From positions 3,596,001 to 3,660,000 of the forward strand of contig NZ_VIWU01000001.1 of the NCBI RefSeq assembly GCF_007994075.1: DNA of 64,000 bases. Direction: 5' to 3'. Within the stretch, counting starts at the first letter, position 1. Each line of letters starts with the position of its first letter. The translations under genes were made by a program, and so were the position numbers. The notes under the pieces are model-generated. The model was not told the DNA's origin. It made no database searches and saw only the letters and a program-made list of their open reading frames with translations. Source of the stretch: Pseudonocardia hierapolitana (GTDB taxonomy: Bacteria > Actinomycetota > Actinomycetes > Mycobacteriales > Pseudonocardiaceae). This document shows positions 25,647 to 34,581 of the stretch, piece by piece.

Positions 25647-25665
25647 GTAGACATCCGATGTCTAC
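25647..25665. promoter_or_regulatory. GntR/FCD operator of the fucose cluster
   Basis: GTAGACAT-CCG-ATGTCTAC is a perfect 19-bp inverted repeat in the 264-bp divergent region, 32 bp before the dehydratase start. A matching half-site GATGTC is at 25468-25473, close to the hydrolase start. The GntR/FCD regulator encoded at the far end of the cluster is the obvious ligand-sensing protein, probably released by a fuconate-type acid. Both arms could be controlled from this region. Confidence 0.65.
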
Positions 25666-25697
25666 GGTGAGCCCCGCATCGGCAGAAAGGACTGCGC

Positions 25698-26978
25698 GTG
25701 AGCCGCATCACCGCCCTGGAGACCGCGGACGTGCGGTTCCCGACCTCGCTCCAGCTCGACGGGTCGGACGCGATGAACCCCGACCCCGACTACTCCGCCG
25801 CGTACGTCCGGATCGTCACGGACGCAGGCGACTCCGGACACGGGTTCGTCTTCACCATCGGCCGGGGCAACGACGTGCAGGTCGCCGCGATCGAGGCCCT
25901 CTCCGGCCACCTCGTCGGCAAGGACGTCGAGCCGCTGCTCGGCGGGATGGGCGACACCTGGCGCGAGCTGGTGCACGACTCGCAGCTGCGCTGGCTGGGC
26001 CCGGAGAAGGGCGTCATGCACATGGCGATCGGCGCGGTCGTCAACGCGCTGTGGGACCTGCGGGCCAAGCGGGAGGGCCGCCCGCTGTGGCAGGTCCTGG
26101 CCGCGATGACGCCCGAGCAGCTGGTCGACCTCGTCGACTTCCGCTACCTCACCGATGCGCTCACCCCCGAGGAGGCGCTGCAGATCCTGCGCGCCGCCGA
26201 GCCGGGCCGCGCCGAGCGGCAGGAGCGGCTCCTGCGCGAGGGCTATCCCGCCTACACCACCACCCCCGGCTGGCTCGGCTACGACGACGAGAAGCTGGCG
26301 CGGCTGTGCCGGGAGGCGGTCGACGAGGGGTTCGACCAGATCAAGCTCAAGGTCGGCGGTGACCTCGCCGACGACGTGCGCAGGCTGCGGATCGCCCGCG
26401 AGGCCGTCGGACCCGACATCCGGATCGCCGTGGACGCCAACCAACGCTGGGACGTCTCCGACGCCATCGCGTGGATCAAGGAGCTGGCGAGCTTCGACCT
26501 CGCATGGGTGGAGGAACCCACCAGCCCGGACGACGTGCTCGGGCACGCCGCCATCGCCCGGGGCATCGCGCCCATTCCGGTGGCCACCGGCGAGCACATG
26601 GCCAACCGGGTGATGGCCAAGCAGTTCCTCGCCCACGACGCGCTGCAGGTGCTCCAGATCGACGCCACGCGCGTGGCCGGCGTCAACGAGAACGTCGCGA
26701 TGCTGCTGCTCGCGGCCAAGTTCGGGGTGCCGGTCTGCCCCCACGCAGGCGGTGTGGGGCTCTGCGAGGCGGTGCAGCACCTGGCGATGTTCGACTACGT
26801 CGCCGTGTCGGGGCGGCTCGACGGGCGCATGATCGAGTTCGTGGACCACCTCCACGAGCACTTCGTCACACCCGTCCAGGTGACCGGCGGCCGGTACCGG
26901 ACGCCCACCGAGCCCGGCGCGGGCACCGAGATGCACGCCGCCTCCCTCGCCGGGTACACGGTGGTGCGCGATGCCTGA
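25698..26978 (+). CDS. fucD: L-fuconate dehydratase, enolase superfamily
   Basis: The 426-residue enzyme would remove water from L-fuconate to give 2-keto-3-deoxy-L-fuconate. The active site is complete: KxK at Lys216/Lys218 (IKLKVGG), metal ligands Asp246 (VDAN), Glu272 (VEEP) and Glu299 (TGEH), and the general base His349 (PHAGGVGL). Spacing matches the characterised Xanthomonas FucD as I remember it. The N-terminal capping domain begins [18 protein letters not shown], also typical. A GTG start follows GAAAGG. It overlaps the aldo-keto reductase by 8 bp. Confidence 0.92.
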   Translation: MSRITALETADVRFPTSLQLDGSDAMNPDPDYSAAYVRIVTDAGDSGHGFVFTIGRGNDVQVAAIEALSGHLVGKDVEPLLGGMGDTWRELVHDSQLRWLGPEKGVMHMAIGAVVNALWDLRAKREGRPLWQVLAAMTPEQLVDLVDFRYLTDALTPEEALQILRAAEPGRAERQERLLREGYPAYTTTPGWLGYDDEKLARLCREAVDEGFDQIKLKVGGDLADDVRRLRIAREAVGPDIRIAVDANQRWDVSDAIAWIKELASFDLAWVEEPTSPDDVLGHAAIARGIAPIPVATGEHMANRVMAKQFLAHDALQVLQIDATRVAGVNENVAMLLLAAKFGVPVCPHAGGVGLCEAVQHLAMFDYVAVSGRLDGRMIEFVDHLHEHFVTPVQVTGGRYRTPTEPGAGTEMHAASLAGYTVVRDA

Positions 26979-27933
26979 CCGCATGCCCCCGCTCGGGAAG
27001 CTCGGCTTCGGCGGGGCCAACCTCGGCAACCTCTTCACGGAGATGTCCGACGAGCAGGCGCACGCCGTGCTGCAGGCGGCCTGGGACGCGGGCATCCGCT
27101 ACTTCGACACGGCACCCCACTACGGGCTCGGGCTCGCCGAGCGCCGGCTCGGCGCGTTCCTCGCCACCAAGCCGCGCGACGAGTTCGTCGTCTCCACCAA
27201 GGTGGGCCGGCGGCTGGAGCCGAGCCCCGAAACATCAGATGAGTCGGACGAGGAAGGCGGGTTCGTGGTGCCCGCCGACGTCCGCCGGGTGTGGGACGCC
27301 TCGGCCGGTTGCGTGCGCCGCAGCCTGGACGAGTCCCTCGAGCGGCTCGGCCTCGACCGCGTCGACGTGCTGTTCCTGCACGATCCCGACGAGTACCCGG
27401 ACATGGAGGCGTCGGTCGCGACCGCCGTGCCCGCCCTCGTCGCGCTGCGCGAGGAAGGTCTCGTGCGCGCGGTGGGGATCGGGTCCAAGTCGGTGGCGGC
27501 CCACCTGGCCGGCGTGCGCGCGGGCGATCTCGACCTGCTGATGGTCGCCGGCCGGTACACGCTGCTCGAGCAGCCCGCCGCGCCCGAGCTGATCCCGGAG
27601 TGCCGGGAGCGCGGGATCGGCATCGCGGTCGCGGGCGCCTTCAACTCCGGGTTGCTCGCGACCTCGACGCCGGGACCCGGTGCGCGCTACGAGTACGGCG
27701 ACGCCCCGGCCGAGGTCGTCGAGAAGGCGCAGCGGCTCGCGATGGTGTGCGGGAAGTACGGGGTCGAGCTCCCGGCCGCAGCGCTGCAGTTCCCGCTGCG
27801 CGAGCCGGTGGTCCGCTCGGTCGTGCTGGGAGCCACCGAACCCGCGCACATCGAGCAGAACGTGGCCCGGATCGGCGAGCCGATCCCCGAGGAACTGTGG
27901 GAGCAGCTCGCGGTCGAGGGGTTCCTGCCGTGA
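26971..27933 (+). CDS. Aldo-keto reductase, probable L-fucose 1-dehydrogenase
   Basis: The 320-residue barrel enzyme carries the AKR tetrad: Asp and Tyr in FDTAPHYG near residue 46, Lys in STKVGR near 75 and His in LFLHDPDEY near 137. Members called D-threo-aldose or L-fucose dehydrogenase have this form and oxidise the sugar at C1 to the lactone with NAD(P). It sits between dehydratase and lactonase, overlapping both (8 bp and 4 bp), which supports this step. D-arabinose or L-galactose may also be accepted. Confidence 0.85.
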   Translation: MPDRMPPLGKLGFGGANLGNLFTEMSDEQAHAVLQAAWDAGIRYFDTAPHYGLGLAERRLGAFLATKPRDEFVVSTKVGRRLEPSPETSDESDEEGGFVVPADVRRVWDASAGCVRRSLDESLERLGLDRVDVLFLHDPDEYPDMEASVATAVPALVALREEGLVRAVGIGSKSVAAHLAGVRAGDLDLLMVAGRYTLLEQPAAPELIPECRERGIGIAVAGAFNSGLLATSTPGPGARYEYGDAPAEVVEKAQRLAMVCGKYGVELPAAALQFPLREPVVRSVVLGATEPAHIEQNVARIGEPIPEELWEQLAVEGFLP

Positions 27934-28787
27934 TAGACGTCCACCTGCACCTCTGGGACCTGCAGCGCAGCGCGTACCAGTGGATCACCCCCGAGCACGG
28001 CCCGCTGCACACCACGATCACCGCGGAGCGAGCACACGGCGAGCTGGCCGCGGTCGGCGTGGAGCGGGCGGTGCTCGTACAGGCCGATGACTCGGTCGCC
28101 GACACCGAGTTCATGCTCGAGGTCGCGGCCGAGCACGACTGGGTGGCCGGGGTCGTCGGCTGGGTGCAGCTGGACGACCCGGCCGTCGCCGCCGCCCAGC
28201 TCGACCGGTTCGCCGCCGACCCGGCGTTCCGCGGGGTTCGCCACCTGGTGCACGACGACCCTCGCGACGACTTCCTCGCGCTGCCGGCCGTGCGCACGTC
28301 GCTCGGGCTGCTCGCCGAGCGCGGCCTGCCCTACGACGTGCCGGACGCCTGGCCCCGTCACCTCACCGCCACCGCGGAGCTGGCCGGAGCGCTGCCCGAG
28401 CTCACGGTCGTGCTCGACCACCTCGGCAAGCCTCCGCACGGGAGGTGGGACTTCCCCGATTGGCGTGAGGCGTTCGCCGCGGTGGCCGCCCGGCCGAACA
28501 CCGTGGCGAAGGTGTCGGGCCTGCAGGTGCGCGGCGAGCCGTTCACGGCCGCCGGTATCCGCCCGTCGTGGGAGGCGGCGCTGGAGCTGTTCGGCCCAGA
28601 CCGGCTGATGTGGGGCAGCGACTGGCCGATGACGTTGCTCACGGCGGGCTACACCGGTACCTGGGAGGTCATGGCCGTGCTCCTCGGTGAGCTGACCGAC
28701 GCGGAGCAGGGCAAGATCCTCGCGGGTACCGCCCAGCGGGTCTACGGGCTCGCCGCGGATCTGCCAGTTCGGAGTGGAGGCCGATGA
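27930..28787 (+). CDS. Amidohydrolase-family L-fucono-lactonase
   Basis: The 285-residue metal hydrolase begins at a GTG within GTGA of the preceding stop and immediately shows the HxH metal motif ([10 protein letters not shown]). Later come LDHLGKP near residue 165 and the final metal Asp in WGSDWP near 230. This is the COG3618 sugar-lactonase type, which opens fuconolactone to fuconate. A following 142-bp gap holds a dispersed repeat before the mutarotase gene. Confidence 0.85.
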   Translation: MIDVHLHLWDLQRSAYQWITPEHGPLHTTITAERAHGELAAVGVERAVLVQADDSVADTEFMLEVAAEHDWVAGVVGWVQLDDPAVAAAQLDRFAADPAFRGVRHLVHDDPRDDFLALPAVRTSLGLLAERGLPYDVPDAWPRHLTATAELAGALPELTVVLDHLGKPPHGRWDFPDWREAFAAVAARPNTVAKVSGLQVRGEPFTAAGIRPSWEAALELFGPDRLMWGSDWPMTLLTAGYTGTWEVMAVLLGELTDAEQGKILAGTAQRVYGLAADLPVRSGGR

Positions 28788-28838
28788 ACGCGAGCGGGCC
28801 GGCGCTGTCCTGCGGGGGAGGCGCGCAGGGAGCGAGGA

Positions 28839-28915
28839 ACGAGCGACCGAGCACCGGAGGAGCAAGGCGGCGCCTCGAAGGCCCGCGAGCCGCCGGAGCG
28901 AAGCGAAGGCAATCA
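28839..28915 (-). repeat. Dispersed repeat, copy 1 (units B then A on the minus strand)
   Basis: This gap inside the fucose operon holds two neighbouring units also found at 47877-47964. Unit A (28839-28881) differs from the other copy at 1 of 43 positions; unit B (28874-28915) differs at 4 of 42. Read on the minus strand the order is B-A and the units overlap by 8 bases, while the other copy has A-B. The repeat is GC-rich and non-coding here, and it lies between the lactonase stop and the mutarotase ribosome site. Confidence 0.75.
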
Positions 28916-28929
28916 GACAAGGAGGAGCC

Positions 28930-29331
28930 GTGCTCTCCGGCATCCACCCGCTCCTGACCGGGCCGCTGCTCGCCCACCTCGACGCCATGGGCCATTCGGA
29001 CGCCGTCGTGCTCGCCGACGCGCACTTCCCGGCCCACCGGCTGGGCTCTCGCGTGCTGGATCTGCCTGGCGTCGCGACACCGGATCTCATGGCGGCGATC
29101 CGCACCGTCGTCCCGCTGGACGACGCGCCCGCCGTCGACCTCATGGCCACGCCGGACGGCGAGCAGCTCCCCGTGCAGAAGGAGCTCATCACCGCCGCAG
29201 GCACGGGCGAGGTGCGCTTCCTCGACCGGTTCGCCTTCTACGACGCCGCCGCGCCCGCGTACCTGATCGTGCGCACCGGCGAGACCCGCGTGTACGGCAA
29301 CGCGATCCTCCGGAAGGGGGTCGTGACGTGA
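28930..29331 (+). CDS. fucU: RbsD/FucU-family L-fucose mutarotase
   Basis: The 133-residue protein matches the FucU family: GIHPLLTGPLLAHLDAMGHSD with the catalytic His of MGHxD near residue 20, ADAHFPAH near 30, and a C-terminal RTGETRVYGNAILRKGV. It interconverts alpha and beta L-fucose so that the dehydrogenase receives its preferred anomer. I chose GTG 28930 because AAGGAGGA lies just upstream; the frame is open earlier but that part is the dispersed repeat. Its stop overlaps the ABC ATPase start as GTGA. Confidence 0.9.
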   Translation: MLSGIHPLLTGPLLAHLDAMGHSDAVVLADAHFPAHRLGSRVLDLPGVATPDLMAAIRTVVPLDDAPAVDLMATPDGEQLPVQKELITAAGTGEVRFLDRFAFYDAAAPAYLIVRTGETRVYGNAILRKGVVT

Positions 29332-30875
29332 CCGAGACGTCCAAGACCGCGACGTCCACGACCGAGACGTTGCTGCTGCAGGCGAAGGGCGTCGGGAAGA
29401 GCTTCCCGGGCGTGCGGGCGCTGCAGGACATGCACATCGAGCTGCGCCGCGGCGAGGTGCTCGCGCTCGTCGGGGAGAACGGCGCGGGCAAGTCCACGCT
29501 CATGAAGCTGCTGTCGGGCATCTACACCGCGGACGAGGGCGAGTTCTTCCTCGAGGGGAAGCCGCTGCAGGTGAGCGGCCCGCGCGACGCGCTGGAGCAG
29601 GGCATCAGCATCATCCACCAGGAGTTCAACCTGATGCCCGACCTCACGGTCGCACAGAACATCTTCATCGGCCGTGAGCCGAAGGCCGGGCGCTTCTTCC
29701 TCGGCGAGCGGGCCCTGGAGGCGAAGACCGCCGAGCTGCTCGACCGGCTGCACATGCCGTTGAAGCCAGGGCAGCGGGTGGGCGACCTGACCGTCGCGAA
29801 GCAGCAGATGGTGGAGATCGCGAAGGCCCTGTCCTACGAGCCCCGCATCCTGATCATGGACGAGCCCACGGCAGCGCTGAACGACGCCGAGGTGCGGGTG
29901 CTGCACGACCTCATCCGGCGCTTCCGCCGCCCGGACACCGGCGTCATCTACATCTCGCACCGGATGGACGAGCTGAAGGTGATCAGCGACCGGATCACCG
30001 TGATCCGCGACGGCCGCTACATCGACACCCTCGATACGGCCACCACGACGATGCCCGAGGTCATCTCGCGGATGGTGGGCCGGGAGATCCTCGGTGGCCT
30101 CGGGCCCGAAGGCGTGCGGGACGACCGGCCCGTCGTGCTCTCGGTGCGCGGGCTCACCACCAAGGAGCTGCTGAAGGACGTCTCCTTCGACCTGCGCGAG
30201 GGCGAGATCCTCGGCTTCGCCGGGCTGATGGGCGCCGGGCGCACCGAGGTGGCCCGCGCGCTCGTCGGCGCCGACCCCGTGGAGTCGGGCACGGTCGAGC
30301 TGCGGGGGAAGCCGGTGCGGATCACCTCGCCGGCCGAGGCGGCCAGGCACCGCATCGGCTACCTGTCCGAGGACCGCAAGCACCTCGGGCTGCTGCTCGA
30401 CCAGGACGTCAACGCCAACATCGGGCTCAGCTCGATCCGCGAGAGGTTCCAGTCCTGGGGGTTCGTCAAGGACAAGACGATGCGGGCCCGCTCGCGGGAG
30501 GTCGTCGACTCGCTGCGCATCCGGACCCCGTCGATCGAGCAGACCGCCAAGTTCCTCTCCGGTGGCAACCAGCAGAAGGTCGTCATCGCGAAGTGGCTGG
30601 TCAAGGACTGCGACGTCCTGATCTTCGACGAGCCGACCCGCGGGATCGACGTGGGCGCCAAGGAGGAGATCTACCGGTTGCTCAACGACCTCGCCGCCCA
30701 GGGCAAGTCGATCATCATGATCTCCTCCGAGCTGCCGGAGGTGCTGAGGATGTCGCACCGGGTCGTCGTGATGAGCGAGGGCCGGGTCACCGGGCAGCTC
30801 GATGCAGCCGAAGCCACCCAGGAGAGCGTCATGCACTTCGCCACCCTGCGTCCGGAGACGGAGGCCGTGAGTTGA
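29328..30875 (+). CDS. Sugar ABC transporter ATPase, RbsA type (two ATP domains)
   Basis: The 515-residue protein has two fused nucleotide-binding domains. The first has Walker A GENGAGKST near residue 47 and Walker B LIMDEPTAAL; the second has the degenerate P-loop GLMGAGRTEVA near 302 and the signature LSGGNQQKVVIAKWL with LIFDEPTRGID. This is the CUT2 class that powers ribose, xylose and fucose uptake. It follows the mutarotase and precedes a TTG-started permease with overlapping stops, so all three are co-translated. Confidence 0.93.
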   Translation: MTETSKTATSTTETLLLQAKGVGKSFPGVRALQDMHIELRRGEVLALVGENGAGKSTLMKLLSGIYTADEGEFFLEGKPLQVSGPRDALEQGISIIHQEFNLMPDLTVAQNIFIGREPKAGRFFLGERALEAKTAELLDRLHMPLKPGQRVGDLTVAKQQMVEIAKALSYEPRILIMDEPTAALNDAEVRVLHDLIRRFRRPDTGVIYISHRMDELKVISDRITVIRDGRYIDTLDTATTTMPEVISRMVGREILGGLGPEGVRDDRPVVLSVRGLTTKELLKDVSFDLREGEILGFAGLMGAGRTEVARALVGADPVESGTVELRGKPVRITSPAEAARHRIGYLSEDRKHLGLLLDQDVNANIGLSSIRERFQSWGFVKDKTMRARSREVVDSLRIRTPSIEQTAKFLSGGNQQKVVIAKWLVKDCDVLIFDEPTRGIDVGAKEEIYRLLNDLAAQGKSIIMISSELPEVLRMSHRVVVMSEGRVTGQLDAAEATQESVMHFATLRPETEAVS

Positions 30876-31882
30876 CAACCCCCACCGCGACCGAGGAGGA
30901 GCAGCGCAAGGAAGCGCCCGCAGGGGTGCGCCACTCGCTGCGGGCCGGGCTGCAGCAGTTCCTCGCATTCGCGAGCCTGCTCGTGATCTTCGTGTTCTTC
31001 TCGATCGTCAGCCCGAACTTCTTCAACTACGGCAACATCACCAACATCCTGTTCTCGACGGTCGTGATCGGCACGCTCGCGCTCGGCACCACCTTCGTGA
31101 TCATCACGGGTGGTATCGACCTGTCGATCGGCACCGGCATGACGCTGTGCGCCGTGATGTCCGGGGTGCTGATCGTCAACGCGGGGGTCCCGCTTCCGCT
31201 CGGCGTGCTCGGCGCGATCCTCTTCGGCGGGCTCCTCGGGCTGGTCAACGGCCTGAACGTGGCCCTGCTCGGGCTGCCGCCGTTCATCGCGACGCTGGCG
31301 ATGATGCTGGTGGCGCAGGGGCTGGCGCTGGTCGTCTCGAACAGCACGCCGATCTACTTCGACCAGACCCCGGCCTACATCGACATCTCGATCGGCAGCA
31401 TCATCCCCGGCGCCAACTTCCCGAACGCCGTGATCATCCTGGCGCTGGCCGCGGTGATCGCCGGTGTGCTGCTCAACAAGACGGTGCTCGGGCGCTACAC
31501 CTACTCCATCGGCAGCAACGAGGAGGCCACCGCGCTCTCCGGCATCGACGTGCGCCGGTGGAAGATCATCATCTACACGCTCGCCGGCCTGTTCACCGGT
31601 CTCGCGGGCGTGATGATCTCGGCCCGCCTCGGTTCGGCCCAGCCCGCCACCGGCATGGGCTACGAGCTCCAGGCGATCGCGGCCGTCGTGATCGGAGGCA
31701 CCTCCCTCTCGGGGGGCAAGGGCTCGATTGTCGGTACGGTCATCGGTGCCCTGATCATCTCGGTGCTGAACAACGGGTTGCAGATCATGTCGATCCCGCA
31801 GGAATGGCAGAACGTCATCCTCGGCTGCGTGATCCTGCTCGCCGTGTACGCAGACCGGGCACGCAAGAGCACCACCGCCTGA
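30872..31882 (+). CDS. Sugar ABC transporter permease, RbsC type
   Basis: The 336-residue membrane protein shows the CUT2 permease pattern: LALGTTFVIITGGIDLSIG in the core, GLPPFIATLAMM and GRYTYSIGSNEEATALSGID, with about eight to ten hydrophobic segments. The start is TTG at 30872, because this codon forms TTGA with the ATPase stop and GGAGG lies about 8 bases upstream; no in-frame ATG or GTG is near. It forms the channel with the RbsA-type ATPase and the following lipoprotein. Confidence 0.9.
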   Translation: MTTPTATEEEQRKEAPAGVRHSLRAGLQQFLAFASLLVIFVFFSIVSPNFFNYGNITNILFSTVVIGTLALGTTFVIITGGIDLSIGTGMTLCAVMSGVLIVNAGVPLPLGVLGAILFGGLLGLVNGLNVALLGLPPFIATLAMMLVAQGLALVVSNSTPIYFDQTPAYIDISIGSIIPGANFPNAVIILALAAVIAGVLLNKTVLGRYTYSIGSNEEATALSGIDVRRWKIIIYTLAGLFTGLAGVMISARLGSAQPATGMGYELQAIAAVVIGGTSLSGGKGSIVGTVIGALIISVLNNGLQIMSIPQEWQNVILGCVILLAVYADRARKSTTA

Positions 31883-31928
31883 CCGCTAGATTTTCTTCAC
31901 CACGCTCGACCAAGGGAGCTCGATCGAC

Positions 31929-32894
31929 ATGCGGATCCACCGGATCGGAGCGGCTTTCGCGGCGGCCGCCTTCGCCTTGACGGCCGCGGCGTGCGGCGGC
32001 TCGTCCGACGCGGGCGCGGGCGGCGAACAGCCGTACATCGCCATCGTCTCCAAGGGTTTCCAGCACCAGTTCTGGCAGGCCGTCAAGCAGGGCGCGGAGC
32101 AGGAAGCGGCCGTGCAGGGCGTGCGGATCAGCTTCGAGGGGCCGGCCAGCGAGTCCGAGGTCGAGGCCCAGGTGACGATGCTGACCAACGCGCTGGGCCG
32201 CCAGCCCGACGTGCTCGGCTTCGCCGCCCTCGACTCGCGTGCCGCGGCCCCGCTGCTGCAGCAGGCGCGGAGCAGCAACATCCCGGTGATCGCGTTCGAC
32301 TCCGGGGTCGACAGCGACATCCCGCTCACCACCGCGGCAACCGACAACAAGGCCGCCGCGGCCGAGGCCGCGAAGCACATGGCCGAGGCGCTCGGCGGCA
32401 CCGGCAAGGTCGGTCTGGTCGTGCACGACCAGACCAGCCGCACCGGGCAGGACCGCCGCGACGGCTTCCTTGAGTGGATGCGCACCAACGCACCGGGCAT
32501 CCAGGTCCTCGACCCGCAGTACGGCGGCGGCGACCAGGCCAAGTCCGCCGACATCACCAAGGCGATCATCGCCGCCAACCCGGACCTGCGCGGCATCTAC
32601 GCCGCCAACGAGGGCTCGGCGATCGGCGTCCTGCGCGGGGTCGCGGAGAGCGGCAAGACCGGGCTCACCGTCATCGGCTTCGACTCCGGCACCGGCCAGA
32701 TCGAGGCGATCCGGAACGGGCAGATGCTCGGCGCGGTCACCCAGGACCCGATCGGCATGGGCAAGGCGCTCGTCGACGCGGCGGCCAAGGCCCACCGCGG
32801 CGAGCAGCTGCCGAAGGTGATCGACACCGGTTTCTACTGGTACGACAAGAGCAACATCGACAGCCCGCAGATCCAGCCGCTGCTCTACCAGTAG
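31929..32894 (+). CDS. Sugar ABC transporter substrate-binding lipoprotein
   Basis: The 321-residue protein has a lipoprotein signal ending LTAAAC with lipidated Cys22, then a periplasmic-binding fold of the RbsB type: PYIAIVSKGFQHQFWQAVK, FDSGVDSDIPLTT, and GIYAANEGSAIGVLRG. It would capture L-fucose (or a related sugar) outside the membrane and pass it to the permease. AAGGGAG precedes ATG by 9 bases. A perfect hairpin terminator follows. Confidence 0.92.
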   Translation: MRIHRIGAAFAAAAFALTAAACGGSSDAGAGGEQPYIAIVSKGFQHQFWQAVKQGAEQEAAVQGVRISFEGPASESEVEAQVTMLTNALGRQPDVLGFAALDSRAAAPLLQQARSSNIPVIAFDSGVDSDIPLTTAATDNKAAAAEAAKHMAEALGGTGKVGLVVHDQTSRTGQDRRDGFLEWMRTNAPGIQVLDPQYGGGDQAKSADITKAIIAANPDLRGIYAANEGSAIGVLRGVAESGKTGLTVIGFDSGTGQIEAIRNGQMLGAVTQDPIGMGKALVDAAAKAHRGEQLPKVIDTGFYWYDKSNIDSPQIQPLLYQ

Positions 32895-32908
32895 GCCGCC
32901 TGCCGGTT

Positions 32909-32957
32909 CAGGAAAGCCACATTCAGGAACCGCAAGGCCCTGAATGTGGCTTTCCTG
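32909..32957. terminator. Perfect 19-bp hairpin between convergent genes
   Basis: The left arm (32909-32927, CAGGAAAGCCACATTCAGG) is the exact reverse complement of the right arm (32939-32957), with an 11-base loop. It lies 15 bp after the binding-protein stop and 14 bp before the end of the convergent regulator gene, so it can serve both directions. The AAAGCCACATTC core looks like a mobile or multi-copy palindrome rather than an ad hoc terminator. Confidence 0.7.
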
Positions 32958-32970
32958 TACTTGGGGGGCC

Positions 32971-33645
32971 TCAGCCCATCGCCTGGCGCAGCCACTCCGC
33001 GACGCCGTTGATGTGCACCGTCGCGTGCGCCGCCGCGAGCGTCGCGTCGCCCCGTGCCAGCGCCTCGACGATGGCGCGGTGCTCGGTCAGCGTGCGCTCC
33101 ACCGCGCCCTCCTCCGAGAGCCCTCGCCAGATCCGCGCGCGCATGGTGCTGCTGGAGAGCGTCTCGAGCAGGCTCGTCAGGTAGGCGTTGCCGGCCAGCT
33201 CGGCGATGTAGCGGTGGAACACCTGGTCGTGGGCCACCAGGTCGTCCACCGACGTGGTGCCGTGCACCTGGGCGAGCAGGTCGTTCAGGTGCGCGATGTC
33301 GTCGGCGGTGGTCCGGGGGGCGGCGAGCGTGGCCGCGGCCGGTTCCAGGATCCGGCGCACCTCGAACAGCTCCAGCACCGACGAGTCCTGGTGGATGTCG
33401 ACGACGAACGACATCGCGTCGAGCAGGATGTCGGGCGTCAGGCTGGTGACGTACGTGCCGTCACCGCGCCGCACGTCCAGCACGCGGATCACTTCCAGGG
33501 CCTTCACCGCCTCGCGCAGCGAGCTGCGGGAGAGCCCGAGCGCCTCGGACAGCTCCTTCTCCGGCGGCAGCCGGTCCCCCGGGCGCAGCTCGCCGGACCG
33601 GATCATCGCCTTGATCTTGAGGATCGCCTCGTCGGTGACGGCCAC
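32971..33645 (-). CDS. GntR-family regulator with FCD ligand domain
   Basis: The 224-residue protein has an N-terminal winged helix (IRSGELRPGDRLPPEKELSEA then LGLSRSSLREAVKALE near residues 37-52). Its C-terminal FCD helical domain carries candidate metal and acid ligands in HDQVFHRYIAELAGN and EHRAIVEAL. FCD regulators sense small carboxylates such as aldonates. It sits at the end of the fucose cluster on the opposite strand, and its probable site is the 19-bp repeat in the divergent promoter. Confidence 0.88.
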   Translation of the reverse strand: MAVTDEAILKIKAMIRSGELRPGDRLPPEKELSEALGLSRSSLREAVKALEVIRVLDVRRGDGTYVTSLTPDILLDAMSFVVDIHQDSSVLELFEVRRILEPAAATLAAPRTTADDIAHLNDLLAQVHGTTSVDDLVAHDQVFHRYIAELAGNAYLTSLLETLSSSTMRARIWRGLSEEGAVERTLTEHRAIVEALARGDATLAAAHATVHINGVAEWLRQAMG

Positions 33646-33670
33646 CTGTCGAGTCTGTCAGGACCTGGCC

Positions 33671-34387
33671 TCACCACGGGACGGTCCCGGCAACTGCGAA
33701 CTCGTCATCGCCGAAGAACCGGCCGGTGGGCCCGTCCGGGCCGAGCAGCGCGAGCCGCACCGGCACCTCGGCGCCGCGCTCGGGCGTGCGGACCGTGAGG
33801 CCGTCGGTCGTGGCGCCTGCGGTGAAGCCGTTGAGGTCGGTGGCCACCAGACCGGGGTTCGCCGCGTTCACCAGGATCCCGTCCGGCCGGAGCACGTTCG
33901 CGTACATCACGGTGAGCGCGTTGAGCGCGGCCTTCGAGGAGTTGTAGGCGAGCAGGCTGCTCTGCGACACCGGGCTCGCCGGGTCGGTCATCAGCGTGAG
34001 CGAGCCCAGCGGGCTGGCCGTGTTGACGACCCGGGCAGCCGCCGAGCGGCGCAGCAGCGGGATCGCCGCGCGCGTAACCGTCACAACCCCGAACACGTTC
34101 ACCTCGTACGCCCGGCGCAGCAGCTCCGCGTGCACGTCGGCCGGATCGACGCCCCATTCGGTCGCGACACCCGCGTTGATCAAAGAAATCGAGCCGGCCG
34201 GACTCCTGGCGGATCCGGTCCACCGCGGCGTGCACCGCGTCCTCACGGGTCACGTCGACGTGCACGAACCGCACGTCGCCCGCGAGTTCCCGGGCCGAGG
34301 TGCGGCCCTGTTCCTCGTCCCTCGCGCCCGCGTAGACGGTCATCCCCCCAGCAGCCAGCCGCCGGGCGATCTCCCGGCCGATCCCGT
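33671..34387 (-). pseudogene. SDR oxidoreductase, N-terminally truncated and frameshifted
   Basis: The minus strand encodes most of a short-chain dehydrogenase in two frames. The first part, GIGREIARRLAAGGMTVYAG through DRIRQESGRLD, lacks the first beta strand and the TGxxxGIG start. It then shifts frame at the A/T run near 34184-34189, after which LINAGVATEWGV continues to the end with catalytic YNSSK intact. The usual NNAG is reduced to NAG at the same spot. No start codon with a ribosome site exists. The 5' end abuts a LysR remnant, so one deletion probably removed both starts. Confidence 0.75.
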
Positions 34388-34571
34388 GCCGGAGTCGCTC
34401 GCGCGGCTCACCCCGCGGCCGGATGTCGCGTATCGCCCTGTGCCGGACGCCTCCCCGTACGTCGTGTCGATCGCGTGGAGGGCCGGGGAACGTGACCGCC
34501 GCGCCGCAGCGTTCGTCCGGGCCGCCGTCGAGGCGACGGCGGGCCCCGCCGCTGTCGGTGCCGCCGGTTAG
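34388..34571 (+). pseudogene. LysR-type regulator remnant (C-terminal end only)
   Basis: The plus-strand frame reads PESLARLTPRPDVAYRPVPD and then ASPYVVSIAWRAGERDRRAA before a stop. This is the usual C-terminal end of a LysR effector domain (V-Y-R-P-V, AWR, FVxA pattern). The DNA-binding domain and most of the effector domain are absent. To the left the sequence is directly the SDR remnant on the other strand. LysR genes are commonly divergent from the SDR they control, so the pair is best read as one locus that lost its shared promoter. Confidence 0.6.
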
Positions 34572-34581
34572 CGTCCGACCG

